A DNA stretch of 64,000 bases, from positions 4,318,001 through 4,382,000 of the forward strand of contig NZ_CP095074.1 of the NCBI RefSeq assembly GCF_022919835.1, in the 5' to 3' direction. Shown here one piece after another: positions 9,879 through 18,445 of this stretch. Source of the stretch: Halobacillus shinanisalinarum. GTDB taxonomy: Bacteria > Bacillota > Bacilli > Bacillales > Halobacillaceae. A model generated the notes under the pieces. The model did no database searches and had not been told where the DNA came from. It worked only from the letters and a program-made list of their open reading frames with translations. The first letter of the stretch is position 1, and every line of letters begins with the position of its first letter. Made by a program: the position numbers and the translations under genes.

Positions 9879-11906
9879 ATGAATCGTTTTATGAAGCATA
9901 CATTAATGGGAGCTCTTACTTTTGGGGGTGGGGCTGCATTATTATGTGTTTTAACCTTTATACATATTAATCAAGGAAATGTATCCATTCCGTTTGGGAT
10001 GGTTATGGAGGCTGTGTTTAGCCCTAAGGATACATTAGAACATCATACCGTTCGGATACTGCGGCTGCCACGTGCCGTTATGGGGATCCTTGCAGGAGGG
10101 GCACTTGCGGTCTCTGGTGTCGTCCTGCAAACCGTAACGAAGAATCCGCTCTCCTCAGCAAGTACACTTGGCATACATTCAGGTACATATTTTGCTGTTA
10201 TTGTGACAACCATTTTTTTTCCGTTTGCTATGTTTGCTAACGGTATTGCTGCAGCTTTTCTTGGCGGTGTCCTTACATTCTTACTTGTTTACTTATTATC
10301 TGGTGCAGGGAATGCAACCCCTGTACGCATGGTATTGGCGGGAATGATTGTAACTTTCCTATTTTCTTCATTAACATCAGTCTTGCAAATTTTCTATGAA
10401 AATGAAGTGCAGGGATTATTCCTATGGGGGTCTGGAACACTCGTTCAAAATGATTGGAATGGTGTTCAATTTTCCTTACCGTTTATCTTACTATCTGTCC
10501 TCCTTTTACTTGTTTATGCCGGTAAACTTGATACCTTAACACTCGGAGATGATGTGGCTACCGCGTTAGGTCAAAACGTTCGTACAGTAAAATTAATCAC
10601 GACTCTAGCTGCTGTATTGCTAACGTCTGTGACGGTGAGTATCGTCGGTCCAATTGGATTTGTAGGTCTTGTAGCTCCGCATATTATTAAATTGATAGGA
10701 TATCGCTCACATATTCCATTAATCATTGGTTCATTTATATGGGGTGGAAATGTCCTGCTGTTGGCTGACGTAATGGCTAGGGTGATCGACCCTTCCTTTG
10801 CAGAATTACCGGTAGGTGCGATTACAGCACTCGTAGGTTCTCCGTGGTTAATCTGGCTTGTTCTACGTATGAAAAATGATAAAAACACAGAGGAAAACGG
10901 AACAATTTTGGCAGGTAAAGCTGCAACCAATCTATCCTTAGCAAAATTAATACCTGTATTAAGTATAGTTATTCTAATAACTATATTTGTTAGTATGTCT
11001 TCAGGTAATTATGGATTCGAACCGTTACTGACGATAAATGCTTTGTTTGGAGATGCCAACGAGTTTATTCGTAATTTTATCCTGGAATTGAGATTGCCGC
11101 GGTCCATGGTAGCCTTATTTAGTGGGGCTATTCTAGCTGTAAGCGGTTTGATTTTCCAGGGTGTACTGAGAAATCCTTTGGCTGATCCGTCGGTAATTGG
11201 GATTACCTCAGGTGCGGGAGTAGGTGCACTGACAACGATGTATGTGTTTAGTGTTTCTGCTGTCTGGATTCCTGTCGGTGCAATGGCCGGGGCCTTTGTG
11301 TTCTTCCTCCTTGTTATGGGGCTTGGAGCGAAAGCCAATTTCCATCCTACTACATTAGCTTTATTAGGGATTGGGATCTCGGCATTTGGATCTGCGATTA
11401 TACAAATTTTAGTCGTTCAAGCTGATATGGGAGTAGCTTCGGCGTTAACGTGGTTATCTGGCACCACATATGCTAGAGGATGGCCGGAACTGTTGCAATT
11501 TCTTATTTGGCCTGTAATCTTGTTCATTCCAATTCTAGCTTTTCATATTAAAACGTTAGACGTTCTTTCCTTGGGAGACGAAACGGCTAAGGGGTTAGGT
11601 CTTGGTGTTTCGTCTGTGCGCTTCCAAATGGCCTTACTCGCTACGTTATTAGCTGCTTGTAGTGTAGCGGCGGTAGGATCAATCGGCTTTGTCGGATTAA
11701 TTGCTCCCCACTTTGCCAGGTTGCTAGTCGGCAGTGCCAACCAAAAACTGCTGCCTGTAACGATGCTTATCGGCGGTCTTCTACTTGTTATAGCTGATTT
11801 ATTTAGCCGAACGTTGCTCGCACCGAATGAAATTCCATCAGGGATCTTAGTTGCATTAATTGGTGCTCCATATTTCTTATGGCTAATGAAGCGCCGTTCG
11901 ATATAA
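9879..11906 (+). CDS. Fused iron-siderophore ABC transporter permease (two FecCD domains)
   Basis: 675 aa, about twice the length of a normal FecCD permease. The two halves repeat the same motifs: AVSGVVLQTVTKNPLSSAS and GFVGLVAPHIIKLIG in the first, AVSGLIFQGVLRNPLADPS and GFVGLIAPHFARLLVG in the second. The GFVGL-APH loops are the ATPase-contact sites of the family. About 20 membrane helices are expected, as in Escherichia coli FhuB. No FhuC-type ATPase is encoded next to it, so one must be supplied from elsewhere. The upstream Fur box and binding protein support the role. The ribosome binding site (AGAGAGTAGTG) is weak. Confidence 0.9.
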   Translation: MNRFMKHTLMGALTFGGGAALLCVLTFIHINQGNVSIPFGMVMEAVFSPKDTLEHHTVRILRLPRAVMGILAGGALAVSGVVLQTVTKNPLSSASTLGIHSGTYFAVIVTTIFFPFAMFANGIAAAFLGGVLTFLLVYLLSGAGNATPVRMVLAGMIVTFLFSSLTSVLQIFYENEVQGLFLWGSGTLVQNDWNGVQFSLPFILLSVLLLLVYAGKLDTLTLGDDVATALGQNVRTVKLITTLAAVLLTSVTVSIVGPIGFVGLVAPHIIKLIGYRSHIPLIIGSFIWGGNVLLLADVMARVIDPSFAELPVGAITALVGSPWLIWLVLRMKNDKNTEENGTILAGKAATNLSLAKLIPVLSIVILITIFVSMSSGNYGFEPLLTINALFGDANEFIRNFILELRLPRSMVALFSGAILAVSGLIFQGVLRNPLADPSVIGITSGAGVGALTTMYVFSVSAVWIPVGAMAGAFVFFLLVMGLGAKANFHPTTLALLGIGISAFGSAIIQILVVQADMGVASALTWLSGTTYARGWPELLQFLIWPVILFIPILAFHIKTLDVLSLGDETAKGLGLGVSSVRFQMALLATLLAACSVAAVGSIGFVGLIAPHFARLLVGSANQKLLPVTMLIGGLLLVIADLFSRTLLAPNEIPSGILVALIGAPYFLWLMKRRSI

Positions 11907-11956
11907 GAAGCCATTAGATATGCTATTATGGAGAAAAGATTAAAGGGAGTCTAGAT

Positions 11957-12916
11957 ATGATTGAATTTATAAAATGTCACGGGTCAGGAAATGACTTTAT
12001 TTTGATTGATGAACGTACGCATTCCTATGCATTTTCTGAACAAGAACGGTATGACCTCTCAATTTTATTGTGTAACCGGATTGACGGAATTGGTTCTGAC
12101 GGGATCCTGTTTGTCATGGACAGCAGTAAAGCTGAGGCACGAATGAGAATGTTTAATTCTGACGGCACAGAAGCTGAAATGTGTGGAAATGGGTTACGTT
12201 GTGTCGCACGTTATATTATAGAGGAAACGGGCAAGCAAGCGGTTGAGGTAGAGACGGATAAGGCCGTACTTGCAGTCAGTCAAGTCGAACCAATTTTTTC
12301 GGGAATTGATACCTTTGCTGTAGCAATTGAGCCTGTTTCCTTTGCGGTAGAATCATTACCGATGAAATTTAAGGCAAGTGAAGCGGTTAATGTAAAAATC
12401 CCCGAACTTTCGGAAGCCTATACATTTACAGCCTTGAGCGTACCGAATCCACATATTGTCTCTATTGTAGAGGACTATGAGGAAGAAGAATTAGCTGCTA
12501 TCGGAGAAAAAGCGAACAACCTCCCTGATGTTTTTCCAAATGGAATAAATGTCAGTTTTATAAAAAGAGTAAATCAAAATAAAATCTTTGTTCAGACATT
12601 TGAACGTGGGGTCGGGCTAACCAATGCCTGTGGAACAGCCATGTCTGCTTCAGCCCTCGTGTCAACACTGATTGGTTCAAATCAATTAAATGCCCCGATC
12701 GTCGTCATCAATAAGGGCGGGTTGGTGAACTGTGTCGTCACAAAAGAAAATGGATGTTATTCCATCTCACTTCAAGGGAATGCTACGAATGTGTATCGTG
12801 CAACAATTAAAGTAGACTTAAAGGAATTGTCCTGGGGAAAAGTTGATTCTGAAACATTTCACGATGAAGTTGATACGTACAAGAAGCTTGAGGATTATGC
12901 AAAATCACAAATTTAA
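11957..12916 (+). CDS. dapF: Diaminopimelate epimerase
   Basis: Converts LL- to meso-diaminopimelate for lysine and peptidoglycan. 319 aa, somewhat longer than the 284-aa Bacillus subtilis enzyme because of a C-terminal extension of about 30 residues. The start KCHGSGNDFILIDE and both catalytic cysteine blocks are present: NSDGTEAEMCGNGLRC and ERGVGLTNACGTAMSAS. The second block differs from the usual ERGVGETLACGTGA, so this may be a divergent lineage of the family. The start follows AAAGGGAG. The 20-nt gap to the next gene suggests co-transcription with the YjbQ gene. Confidence 0.92.
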   Translation: MIEFIKCHGSGNDFILIDERTHSYAFSEQERYDLSILLCNRIDGIGSDGILFVMDSSKAEARMRMFNSDGTEAEMCGNGLRCVARYIIEETGKQAVEVETDKAVLAVSQVEPIFSGIDTFAVAIEPVSFAVESLPMKFKASEAVNVKIPELSEAYTFTALSVPNPHIVSIVEDYEEEELAAIGEKANNLPDVFPNGINVSFIKRVNQNKIFVQTFERGVGLTNACGTAMSASALVSTLIGSNQLNAPIVVINKGGLVNCVVTKENGCYSISLQGNATNVYRATIKVDLKELSWGKVDSETFHDEVDTYKKLEDYAKSQI

Positions 12917-12936
12917 TCTTAGTGAGGTGAACTCGT

Positions 12937-13335
12937 ATGATCAAAACGTTTCCGGTAAAGACCGAACATCATGATCAAATGATTGATATCACACAAGACA
13001 TAACTAATTGGATAGAAGAAGAAGGGATTAAAGCAGGGGCTGTGATTGTTTCCTCCATGCATACAACAGCAGGCATTACCATAAATGAAAATGCTGACCC
13101 TGATGTAAAAACAGACATGCTCCGGAGATGGAGTGAAGTTTTTCCATGGGAGGATCGAAAAGACAGGCATATGGAAGGCAATACAGCTGCTCATATGAAG
13201 ACAAGTTATATTGGACATGCTCAAACAATCATTATTGAGAATGGTAAGTTGGTATTGGGAACGTGGCAGGGCATATACTTTTGCGAGTTTGATGGTCCAA
13301 GATCCAGGAAAGTAACCGCAAAGGTATTGAAATAA
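12937..13335 (+). CDS. YjbQ (UPF0047) family protein
   Basis: 132 aa, the typical size. The conserved blocks are [32 protein letters not shown] and [18 protein letters not shown]. The histidines (HTTAG and AAHM) are the conserved metal/active-site residues of this family, whose members have thiamine-phosphate-synthase-like activity in Escherichia coli; the natural function is uncertain. GTGAGGTGA precedes the ATG. It ends 5 nt before a strong bidirectional terminator. Confidence 0.88.
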   Translation: MIKTFPVKTEHHDQMIDITQDITNWIEEEGIKAGAVIVSSMHTTAGITINENADPDVKTDMLRRWSEVFPWEDRKDRHMEGNTAAHMKTSYIGHAQTIIIENGKLVLGTWQGIYFCEFDGPRSRKVTAKVLK

Positions 13336-13336
13336 G

Positions 13337-13387
13337 AAAAAAAAAGCGTTAGGAACTCGAAACACGAGGGTCCTAACGCTTTTTTAA
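13337..13387. terminator. Bidirectional terminator
   Basis: A perfect 14-bp stem, AAAAAGCGTTAGGA with TCCTAACGCTTTTT, and an inner CTCG/CGAG pairing. It has A and T tracts on both sides and lies between the convergent yjbQ-like and sulfur-transporter genes. Confidence 0.92.
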
Positions 13388-13402
13388 AGGTGAAAAGCCA
13401 TA

Positions 13403-14641
13403 CTAACAAATCGAATCTTTCGGGCTTGGGTTACTAAGTCCGAATAGTGGTCGGATAAATAACGCTAAAAATGTTCCGGCAAGCGCCATGATCATCCATA
13501 CCCATCCGTGCAGACTAAATGAAGCGATTCCGCCAAAATAAGCACCGATGTTACATCCAAACGCTAGCCGCGCACCATACCCCATGAGTACACCGCCTAG
13601 AATAGAAGCCGTCGCAATTCCAGGTTTAATTTTTTTCGGTTTAAAATTCCCTTGAAAGCTTGCTGCGATAAAGGCTCCGAGAATAATACCGAAGTTCATG
13701 ACGCTGGTGGAATCGGCCAATACGGTCTGATTTAATGCTTGCGTATTCCCTTGCCAATATCCCCAGCTCGCTACATCCACGCCAAAGGTCTGAAGAAACT
13801 TAGATCCCCAAAGGGCAAAAGCGGAAGTAATTCCCCACGGATTGCCTCGAACAGAAAGGGTGATCGCATTAAGGACAGCTAATACAACGGCTGCAATTAG
13901 CAGCGGCCAGGCACCCCGCCAAAGTTTTTTCCAACCAGATGTCGTTTTAAGCGGAGCCATCTGCGGCGGATTCTTTTTACGCGCGATTTTTACAGTAATG
14001 GCATAAATACCTAGGAAGATCGCAATCTGTAACACCCAGCCTCCGAAATAACCGAGACCTGTCGATTCTGCAAGAGAAATAGCTGGGAGGGCAGGGAGAT
14101 CTCGCCAAAACACGATATGGTAAGCTCCTAAAACCGAACCGCCTATAAATCCTAGTAATGTCAAGACCATAGAAGATTGTCCTCCACCGACTGTATAGAG
14201 TGTACCTGAAGCACAGCCGGATCCCATTTGCATTCCTACTCCAAACATGAAGGCACCGGCGATGACACTTATTCCTACAGGTGAAACGTAACCAGTTGGT
14301 GTGACTCCTGTGAAACTGAATCCGGTTGCTAGAATAATAGCAAAAAGTGTTGTAGCAACAGCCAGCATGACCATATGTGCCTGAAGTCCCTGCACATTTC
14401 CTACTGAGAGCAGACGTCTAAACGCCGAAGTGAAGCCAAATCGCGCATACAGAAGAGAAAGGCCAAAAGCGATCCCAATAATAAATAAGATCCCTTGGGT
14501 AACCGTGGTGACGGAAACGATGGTTATAAATAAAAGAATTGCTGCTGCAATCCCTAATAAGACTAATGGTTTTTGAACGGGATTCAATGGAGCAATCATC
14601 GTTGTAGCTCGTTTATCCCATTGCTTTAGTTGGGTGGCCAT
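13403..14641 (-). CDS. YeeE/YedE family sulfur (thiosulfate) transporter
   Basis: 412 aa and strongly hydrophobic, with about ten membrane segments. The two halves carry the family signatures with conserved cysteines: GMQMGSGCASGTLYTVGGG in the first and RLAFGCNIGAYFGGIASFSLHGW in the second. Proteins with these motifs include TsuA, the thiosulfate channel/transporter, so uptake of thiosulfate or a related sulfur compound is likely. No sulfurtransferase (TsuB) is adjacent. The start at 14641 follows AAGGAGGTTAATA; 18 upstream in-frame residues from 14695 are rejected. Single-gene unit. Confidence 0.88.
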   Translation of the reverse strand: MATQLKQWDKRATTMIAPLNPVQKPLVLLGIAAAILLFITIVSVTTVTQGILFIIGIAFGLSLLYARFGFTSAFRRLLSVGNVQGLQAHMVMLAVATTLFAIILATGFSFTGVTPTGYVSPVGISVIAGAFMFGVGMQMGSGCASGTLYTVGGGQSSMVLTLLGFIGGSVLGAYHIVFWRDLPALPAISLAESTGLGYFGGWVLQIAIFLGIYAITVKIARKKNPPQMAPLKTTSGWKKLWRGAWPLLIAAVVLAVLNAITLSVRGNPWGITSAFALWGSKFLQTFGVDVASWGYWQGNTQALNQTVLADSTSVMNFGIILGAFIAASFQGNFKPKKIKPGIATASILGGVLMGYGARLAFGCNIGAYFGGIASFSLHGWVWMIMALAGTFLALFIRPLFGLSNPSPKDSIC

Positions 14642-14865
14642 TATTAACCTCCTTATTCCTACTTGTTTACTTTGTGTTAGAACGTAACATATCATAAAGT
14701 AAATCCTTTAAATTGTAAAATGATTGATTCACTAACCTAATCCTTTCCAGTAGACAGAAAGATGGTAATGACGAAAAAAATGAAGAATAATTTTTTTATT
14801 TTAAGGTTAAATTAAATCGAGAGCGGGTATTGAATAGGTAAGATACATAAAGGATGGTGACTTAG

Positions 14866-15105
14866 TTGGCAACAAGTAAAAAATCATGGCACGTTATTTT
14901 CTTATTAAATAGTGAAAGAATAGTAGCACATGATCTTGATTTAAGTGAGGAAATGACAGAGAGAGAAGCTTCAGAGTTTATAGTCAAACAGCTAGATAAG
15001 GGCGATTGGTGGTTTTTAGAAGATGGTGTTGCGATTCACACGAATGGTGTGCAAAGCTTCTATCTGGATAAAGCTGCCAGAAAAACGCGTTTCTCCCGCG
15101 AATAG
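14866..15105 (+). CDS. Small soluble protein of unknown function
   Basis: 79 aa, TTG start after AAGGATGGTG. Not recognised. It is soluble, begins with SKKSWHVIFLLNSERIVA, and has an aromatic WWFLEDGVAIHTNGVQSFYLD stretch that could form a small beta-rich domain. It stands alone, with a terminator about 45 nt downstream. Confidence 0.6.
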   Translation: MATSKKSWHVIFLLNSERIVAHDLDLSEEMTEREASEFIVKQLDKGDWWFLEDGVAIHTNGVQSFYLDKAARKTRFSRE

Positions 15106-15151
15106 CGGGATATCAGTTGTTGTATAGTTTGGCAGGCGCTAGAGTTAAAAT

Positions 15152-15191
15152 AAAAGGGTCAGCTCTACTTTTAATGAGCTGGCCCCTTTTT
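15152..15191. terminator. Bidirectional terminator
   Basis: AAAAGGGTCAGCTC pairs with GAGCTGGCCCCTTTTT. It separates the convergent 79-aa gene and the 3D-domain gene. Confidence 0.85.
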
Positions 15192-15193
15192 GA

Positions 15194-15691
15194 TCAAGGT
15201 TCCAATATTTCTACTTCGATGTTTTGGCGTCCAAACTTTATAGCTTGACTATGCTGATCCATAAAGATATCAATACGTTTGCCTTCAATAGCTCCACCAA
15301 TATCACCTGCAACGGCTACCCCATAACCAGGAACCCTTACTTTAGAACCTAATGGAATAACATTTGGGTCGACTGCGATGACTTTTTTCTTTGGATTTGC
15401 ATGAAGGTTAATTCCTGTATAGGTTGTCCCGCTACAGCCTTCACAATTAGCTGTATAGGCAGTCGCTTCCACATTTACTACTCGTATAACTTCTTTATCC
15501 TCATCTGTTTCGCTAAAGCGTTCGTGGCCAAGCGGCTTTTTATTTAGGTCTAGTGACTTTGTTTGGGCTTTTTTAATAACTTGTTGTTCAATAGCAACTT
15601 CACCTGCATAGATATGTGGCGAGGTTCCAGCATAAGGGAAACTTACTATATAAATAAATAGAAATGATAACGACACAATCAAGGATTTCAA
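15194..15691 (-). CDS. Exported 3D-domain protein (YuiC/YocH-like)
   Basis: 165 aa. N-terminal hydrophobic signal segment (residues 1-28), a linker, then a 3D domain from about residue 72: VEATAYTANCEGCSGTTYTG, VIAVDPNVIPLGSKVRVPGYG, AGDIGGAIEGKRIDIFM and FGRQNIEVEIL. The three conserved aspartates (VDP, GDIGG, RIDIF) are those of the catalytic domain of MltA/Sps/YuiC-type muralytic enzymes. A role in peptidoglycan turnover, as for YuiC and YocH, is inferred. There is no LysM or G5 domain, and an unusual CEGC pair lies in the domain. Monocistronic, with a bidirectional terminator behind it. Confidence 0.85.
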   Translation of the reverse strand: MKSLIVSLSFLFIYIVSFPYAGTSPHIYAGEVAIEQQVIKKAQTKSLDLNKKPLGHERFSETDEDKEVIRVVNVEATAYTANCEGCSGTTYTGINLHANPKKKVIAVDPNVIPLGSKVRVPGYGVAVAGDIGGAIEGKRIDIFMDQHSQAIKFGRQNIEVEILEP

Positions 15692-16311
15692 GACTTTTTA
15701 CTCCTTTCCCTAACAATTACCTAAGCATTTTAACAACATGATTAGGGTTTAACAAATAAAAAGTCCTGCAACCTTTTAACCTTCTATTACAAAAATACCA
15801 TATATTTCTGCTCCATAAATACTATGTCGGTCTTTTGTTGGGTGATAATTATAATAGATGGGAATCGACTTGATGACCTCATATTATACACGAAGAAAAA
15901 GGTACGGTAGTGAAGGAGGCACTTATCACTATCTCATAGTGGACTTAATGATCCTAAGCTGGGGGGGAACGGCGTTCGCCAACGGAAAGCGAGTCGATCC
16001 CCAACCGCCTTTCTCTTTTTATAACGGAACCATCCTCAACAATCGGAAGTCTTTGTTAAGAAAAATATCACTGTGATAAGAAATCACTTGTTTCCATTTT
16101 CGCAATTACCGGCGTACATTTTCACACGTACATCCTTAACCTTTATTCCATATAACGGCTTTTTAATTCAATAACCTGCAATAATGGATTCATTAAACTA
16201 ATATGATAGAATTCTGTATAAATACGCTCGGCTATACAACAATGGAGTGGGGCATCTTCTTTTTACTGTACACAGATTTTTCCAGTGGTCTCGACAATTT
16301 CGAGCTTTTTT
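15692..16311. other. Gene-poor region with a fragment of the repeat family
   Basis: I see no convincing gene. At 15956-16010 the sequence contains GGAAAGCGAGTCG next to GC-rich words, also found in the element at 59060-59944, so a degraded repeat fragment is likely. A small stem CTCGACAATTTCGAG followed by CTTTTTTT at 16274-16298 could terminate an unseen plus-strand RNA. The open frame at 15858-16076 crosses the repeat fragment and has no recognisable protein. Confidence 0.4.
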
Positions 16312-16827
16312 TCATGCAATCTCCATGCTGTTAACTTCAATTGAGTTCAATGAATGCTTGTTATACCGGCTATTTTCATCACCAAAATCTACATAGGCAG
16401 ATAGGGATAAATGATGAGGATTGTTGATAGGTAACTCGATGAGAATATGGTCAATAATTAGTCTACGATTTCTTGATAAAAGTGTATTTTCCTGGAAGGA
16501 TTTTAAGATGATCTGATTTTCTTGACCCTTGTCCTTTATCCAAGAACCATGATCAGATCGAATGGTAGTTTTGATGTCACCTTCTAAGCAGCCTTTGAAA
16601 ACTGCATTGTTTGACGAATGGACATGGAATTTTATAATAGGAGCTTCCAAGTCTTTCTGTGTGAAGTTATCTAAAATAAATTTGCTGTTTACTTTAAGTT
16701 TTCCTCGTTTGTGGTCGGTTAACAGGTTATGAGTGAAGTATCCAAGCACGAGACTGGGACGGTTTAATATTTTATCCAGGTGTTGAATACGCCTGTTCAT
16801 TTTATTTGTAAATGGTTCTTCGTTCAT
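16312..16827 (-). CDS. Hypothetical soluble protein
   Basis: 171 aa starting MNEEPFTNKMNRRIQHLDK, chosen because GAGGAGGAAGATT precedes the ATG at 16827. Not recognised. No membrane segment, signal peptide or catalytic motif is evident. The protein is rich in Asn, His and Lys, and its middle (residues 55-150) alternates hydrophobic and polar residues as in a beta-sandwich. Base composition resembles the neighbours. It stands alone. Confidence 0.6.
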   Translation of the reverse strand: MNEEPFTNKMNRRIQHLDKILNRPSLVLGYFTHNLLTDHKRGKLKVNSKFILDNFTQKDLEAPIIKFHVHSSNNAVFKGCLEGDIKTTIRSDHGSWIKDKGQENQIILKSFQENTLLSRNRRLIIDHILIELPINNPHHLSLSAYVDFGDENSRYNKHSLNSIEVNSMEIA

Positions 16828-16903
16828 AATCTTCCTCCTCATGAATTAACTTGACCTAGTTATAACTATATGAATAATAGAGAGAAATATCTCTTGAAAA
16901 CTC

Positions 16904-16938
16904 AAATAGACCGCGCATCTACATGCAACGGTCTATTT
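16904..16938 (-). terminator. Terminator of the 31-aa gene
   Basis: AAATAGACCG pairs with CGGTCTATTT, with an inner GCAT/ATGC pairing. It lies 18 nt downstream of the small minus-strand gene, with a T-rich stretch. Confidence 0.55.
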
Positions 16939-16955
16939 GTATTAGGCGGTTTTAT

Positions 16956-17051
16956 TTATTTGTCCCTCAGTCGTTTCTTGCCGCAGCAAGAAGTACGTTT
17001 CTTTGGTCCTTGTTTTGTTGGACGAGATTGATTAGGGCGTCCTCTCATCAT
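16956..17051 (-). CDS. Small basic protein with a CCG motif
   Basis: 31 aa, very basic (Arg/Lys over one third of residues), beginning MMRGRPNQSRPTK and containing TSCCGKK near the C-terminus. The start is supported by AAAGGAGTGTT directly upstream; an ORF extension to 17180 has no such site. Not recognised. The adjacent cysteines in a basic context could bind metal or nucleic acid, but nothing more can be said. Confidence 0.55.
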   Translation of the reverse strand: MMRGRPNQSRPTKQGPKKRTSCCGKKRLRDK

Positions 17052-17249
17052 AACACTCCTTTCAAAGAAGGTGCTTGGGTAGAAGGGAATATCATATTCT
17101 ATGCAATCTAATGGAACGTGGCAGTGTGTTTTATCTAATTTGTTAATAAACAGCATCAAATATATGCTGGAAAAGCTCAATTACTAGGTCAGTTTTTGGA
17201 AAAATCATGATATAATATGGAGTGAATGAAATAGAAGGAGGACGGGCCC

Positions 17250-18434
17250 ATCAAATATTGTGAAGAATGCGGAAGTGAAAATAGTCCGGGCTCGCGTTTT
17301 TGCTCCCAATGTGGTGAAAAAATAGATAAACAGACATATGACCAAGCAGAGCATGTAAGCTCTTTAGATTCAATTGAACATTCTCAAAGCACCAAAAGAG
17401 GGTGGGCAATCTTTTTACCTATTTTTACATTGATTCTTGCCTTAGGGATTATAGGTTTTACATATATGTACGAAAAGAACATAAACGAGACTACCGCATC
17501 AATAAAAAAGGAGGCAGAACAAGCCGCATTAAAAGGTGAATACGAAAAAGCCGAATCCATGTTATCTAAGGCCGCAAAAAAGCGTCCAGAGTTTGAAGCC
17601 CTTCAACGCGATTTGACGAGTGTTCGTTCTGTATTAGTGATGAATAATGATCTCAATAAAGTTGTGGAGTATGTTAAAGACAATCGTCTCGAAGAAGCAC
17701 AAACGAGTTTATCAGCCATACAAAAACAAATTTCTAATGAACAAAATCGTCTTTCGGCCACACTCATTCCAAAAGCTGAGAACTTAGCAACAAAGATCAC
17801 GATAGGCGAGATCAATAATCAAATTAAGCAGCTGACCAATATTGAAGAATTGGCGGAAAAGTTGAGTGCATTATCTGGTTTGGACTTAAAAGAGGCAGCT
17901 AAAGCACGTAATAAAATTAACGAAAAAATTGTAGCCATTTCTACAAAAAAAGCAGAAGCGTCAATGAAGGAAAAACAGTTTAATGAAGCCATCGCAACAG
18001 TAGATGAAGGACTGCAGTATGTCGTAAACAATGAAAAGCTCATCCAGTTAAAAAAGCGAGTCAAACAAGAACAGCAGGCATTTGAGCAACAGCAACAAGA
18101 ACGGATTAAACATGCTATGGAGAAAGCTGCAGAAGAAGATCTTAAGAACCAAAAACATGCAGTAAAAGTACTTGAGATTAAGGCTACAAAAGATGAATTT
18201 GGTGATGTGAAAATAACTGGTGAAGTTGGTAGTGAGGCTACAAAAATCGTAAGTTCAGTTGAAGTGACGTTTGAAATAAAAGATAAAGAAGATGAAGTGT
18301 TGAAGAAAGGCAAGGCTCAAATATATCCGATGTATTTAAGTCCAGGGGATAAAGGGAAGTTTGAAAAGAACTATTACGAGCTTGAAGGTGACGTTACAGT
18401 GGAAGTTACCGATATCGAGTGGTATGTAGAATAG
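17250..18434 (+). CDS. Zinc-ribbon membrane protein with apparent ATC start
   Basis: 394 aa if translation starts at ATC 17250, which lies 8 nt after AAGGAGG. The zinc ribbon (Cys 4, 7, 18 and 21: KYCEECGSE and RFCSQCGEK) begins immediately after this codon. One membrane helix follows at residues 52-75. A long charged, repeat-like coiled-coil region comes next (about 80-300), then a beta-rich C-terminal domain outside the membrane (VKVLEIKATKDEFGDVKITGEVG). No ATG, GTG or TTG exists in frame before TTG 17430, which would remove the zinc ribbon and half the helix. The gene lies 11 nt before a membrane-anchored protease gene, so the pair is probably one operon. The function is unknown. Confidence 0.78.
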   Translation: MKYCEECGSENSPGSRFCSQCGEKIDKQTYDQAEHVSSLDSIEHSQSTKRGWAIFLPIFTLILALGIIGFTYMYEKNINETTASIKKEAEQAALKGEYEKAESMLSKAAKKRPEFEALQRDLTSVRSVLVMNNDLNKVVEYVKDNRLEEAQTSLSAIQKQISNEQNRLSATLIPKAENLATKITIGEINNQIKQLTNIEELAEKLSALSGLDLKEAAKARNKINEKIVAISTKKAEASMKEKQFNEAIATVDEGLQYVVNNEKLIQLKKRVKQEQQAFEQQQQERIKHAMEKAAEEDLKNQKHAVKVLEIKATKDEFGDVKITGEVGSEATKIVSSVEVTFEIKDKEDEVLKKGKAQIYPMYLSPGDKGKFEKNYYELEGDVTVEVTDIEWYVE

Positions 18435-18445
18435 GAGGACGGCGT

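Noticed and set aside
15858..16076. 72-codon plus-strand frame
   Set aside because: It crosses a repeat fragment and a G-rich tract, has no protein similarity that I recognise and has poor start context.
17819..18313. 164-codon minus-strand frame rich in Ser, Phe and Cys
   Set aside because: It is the complement of the Lys/Glu/Gln-rich coiled-coil region of the zinc-ribbon gene.
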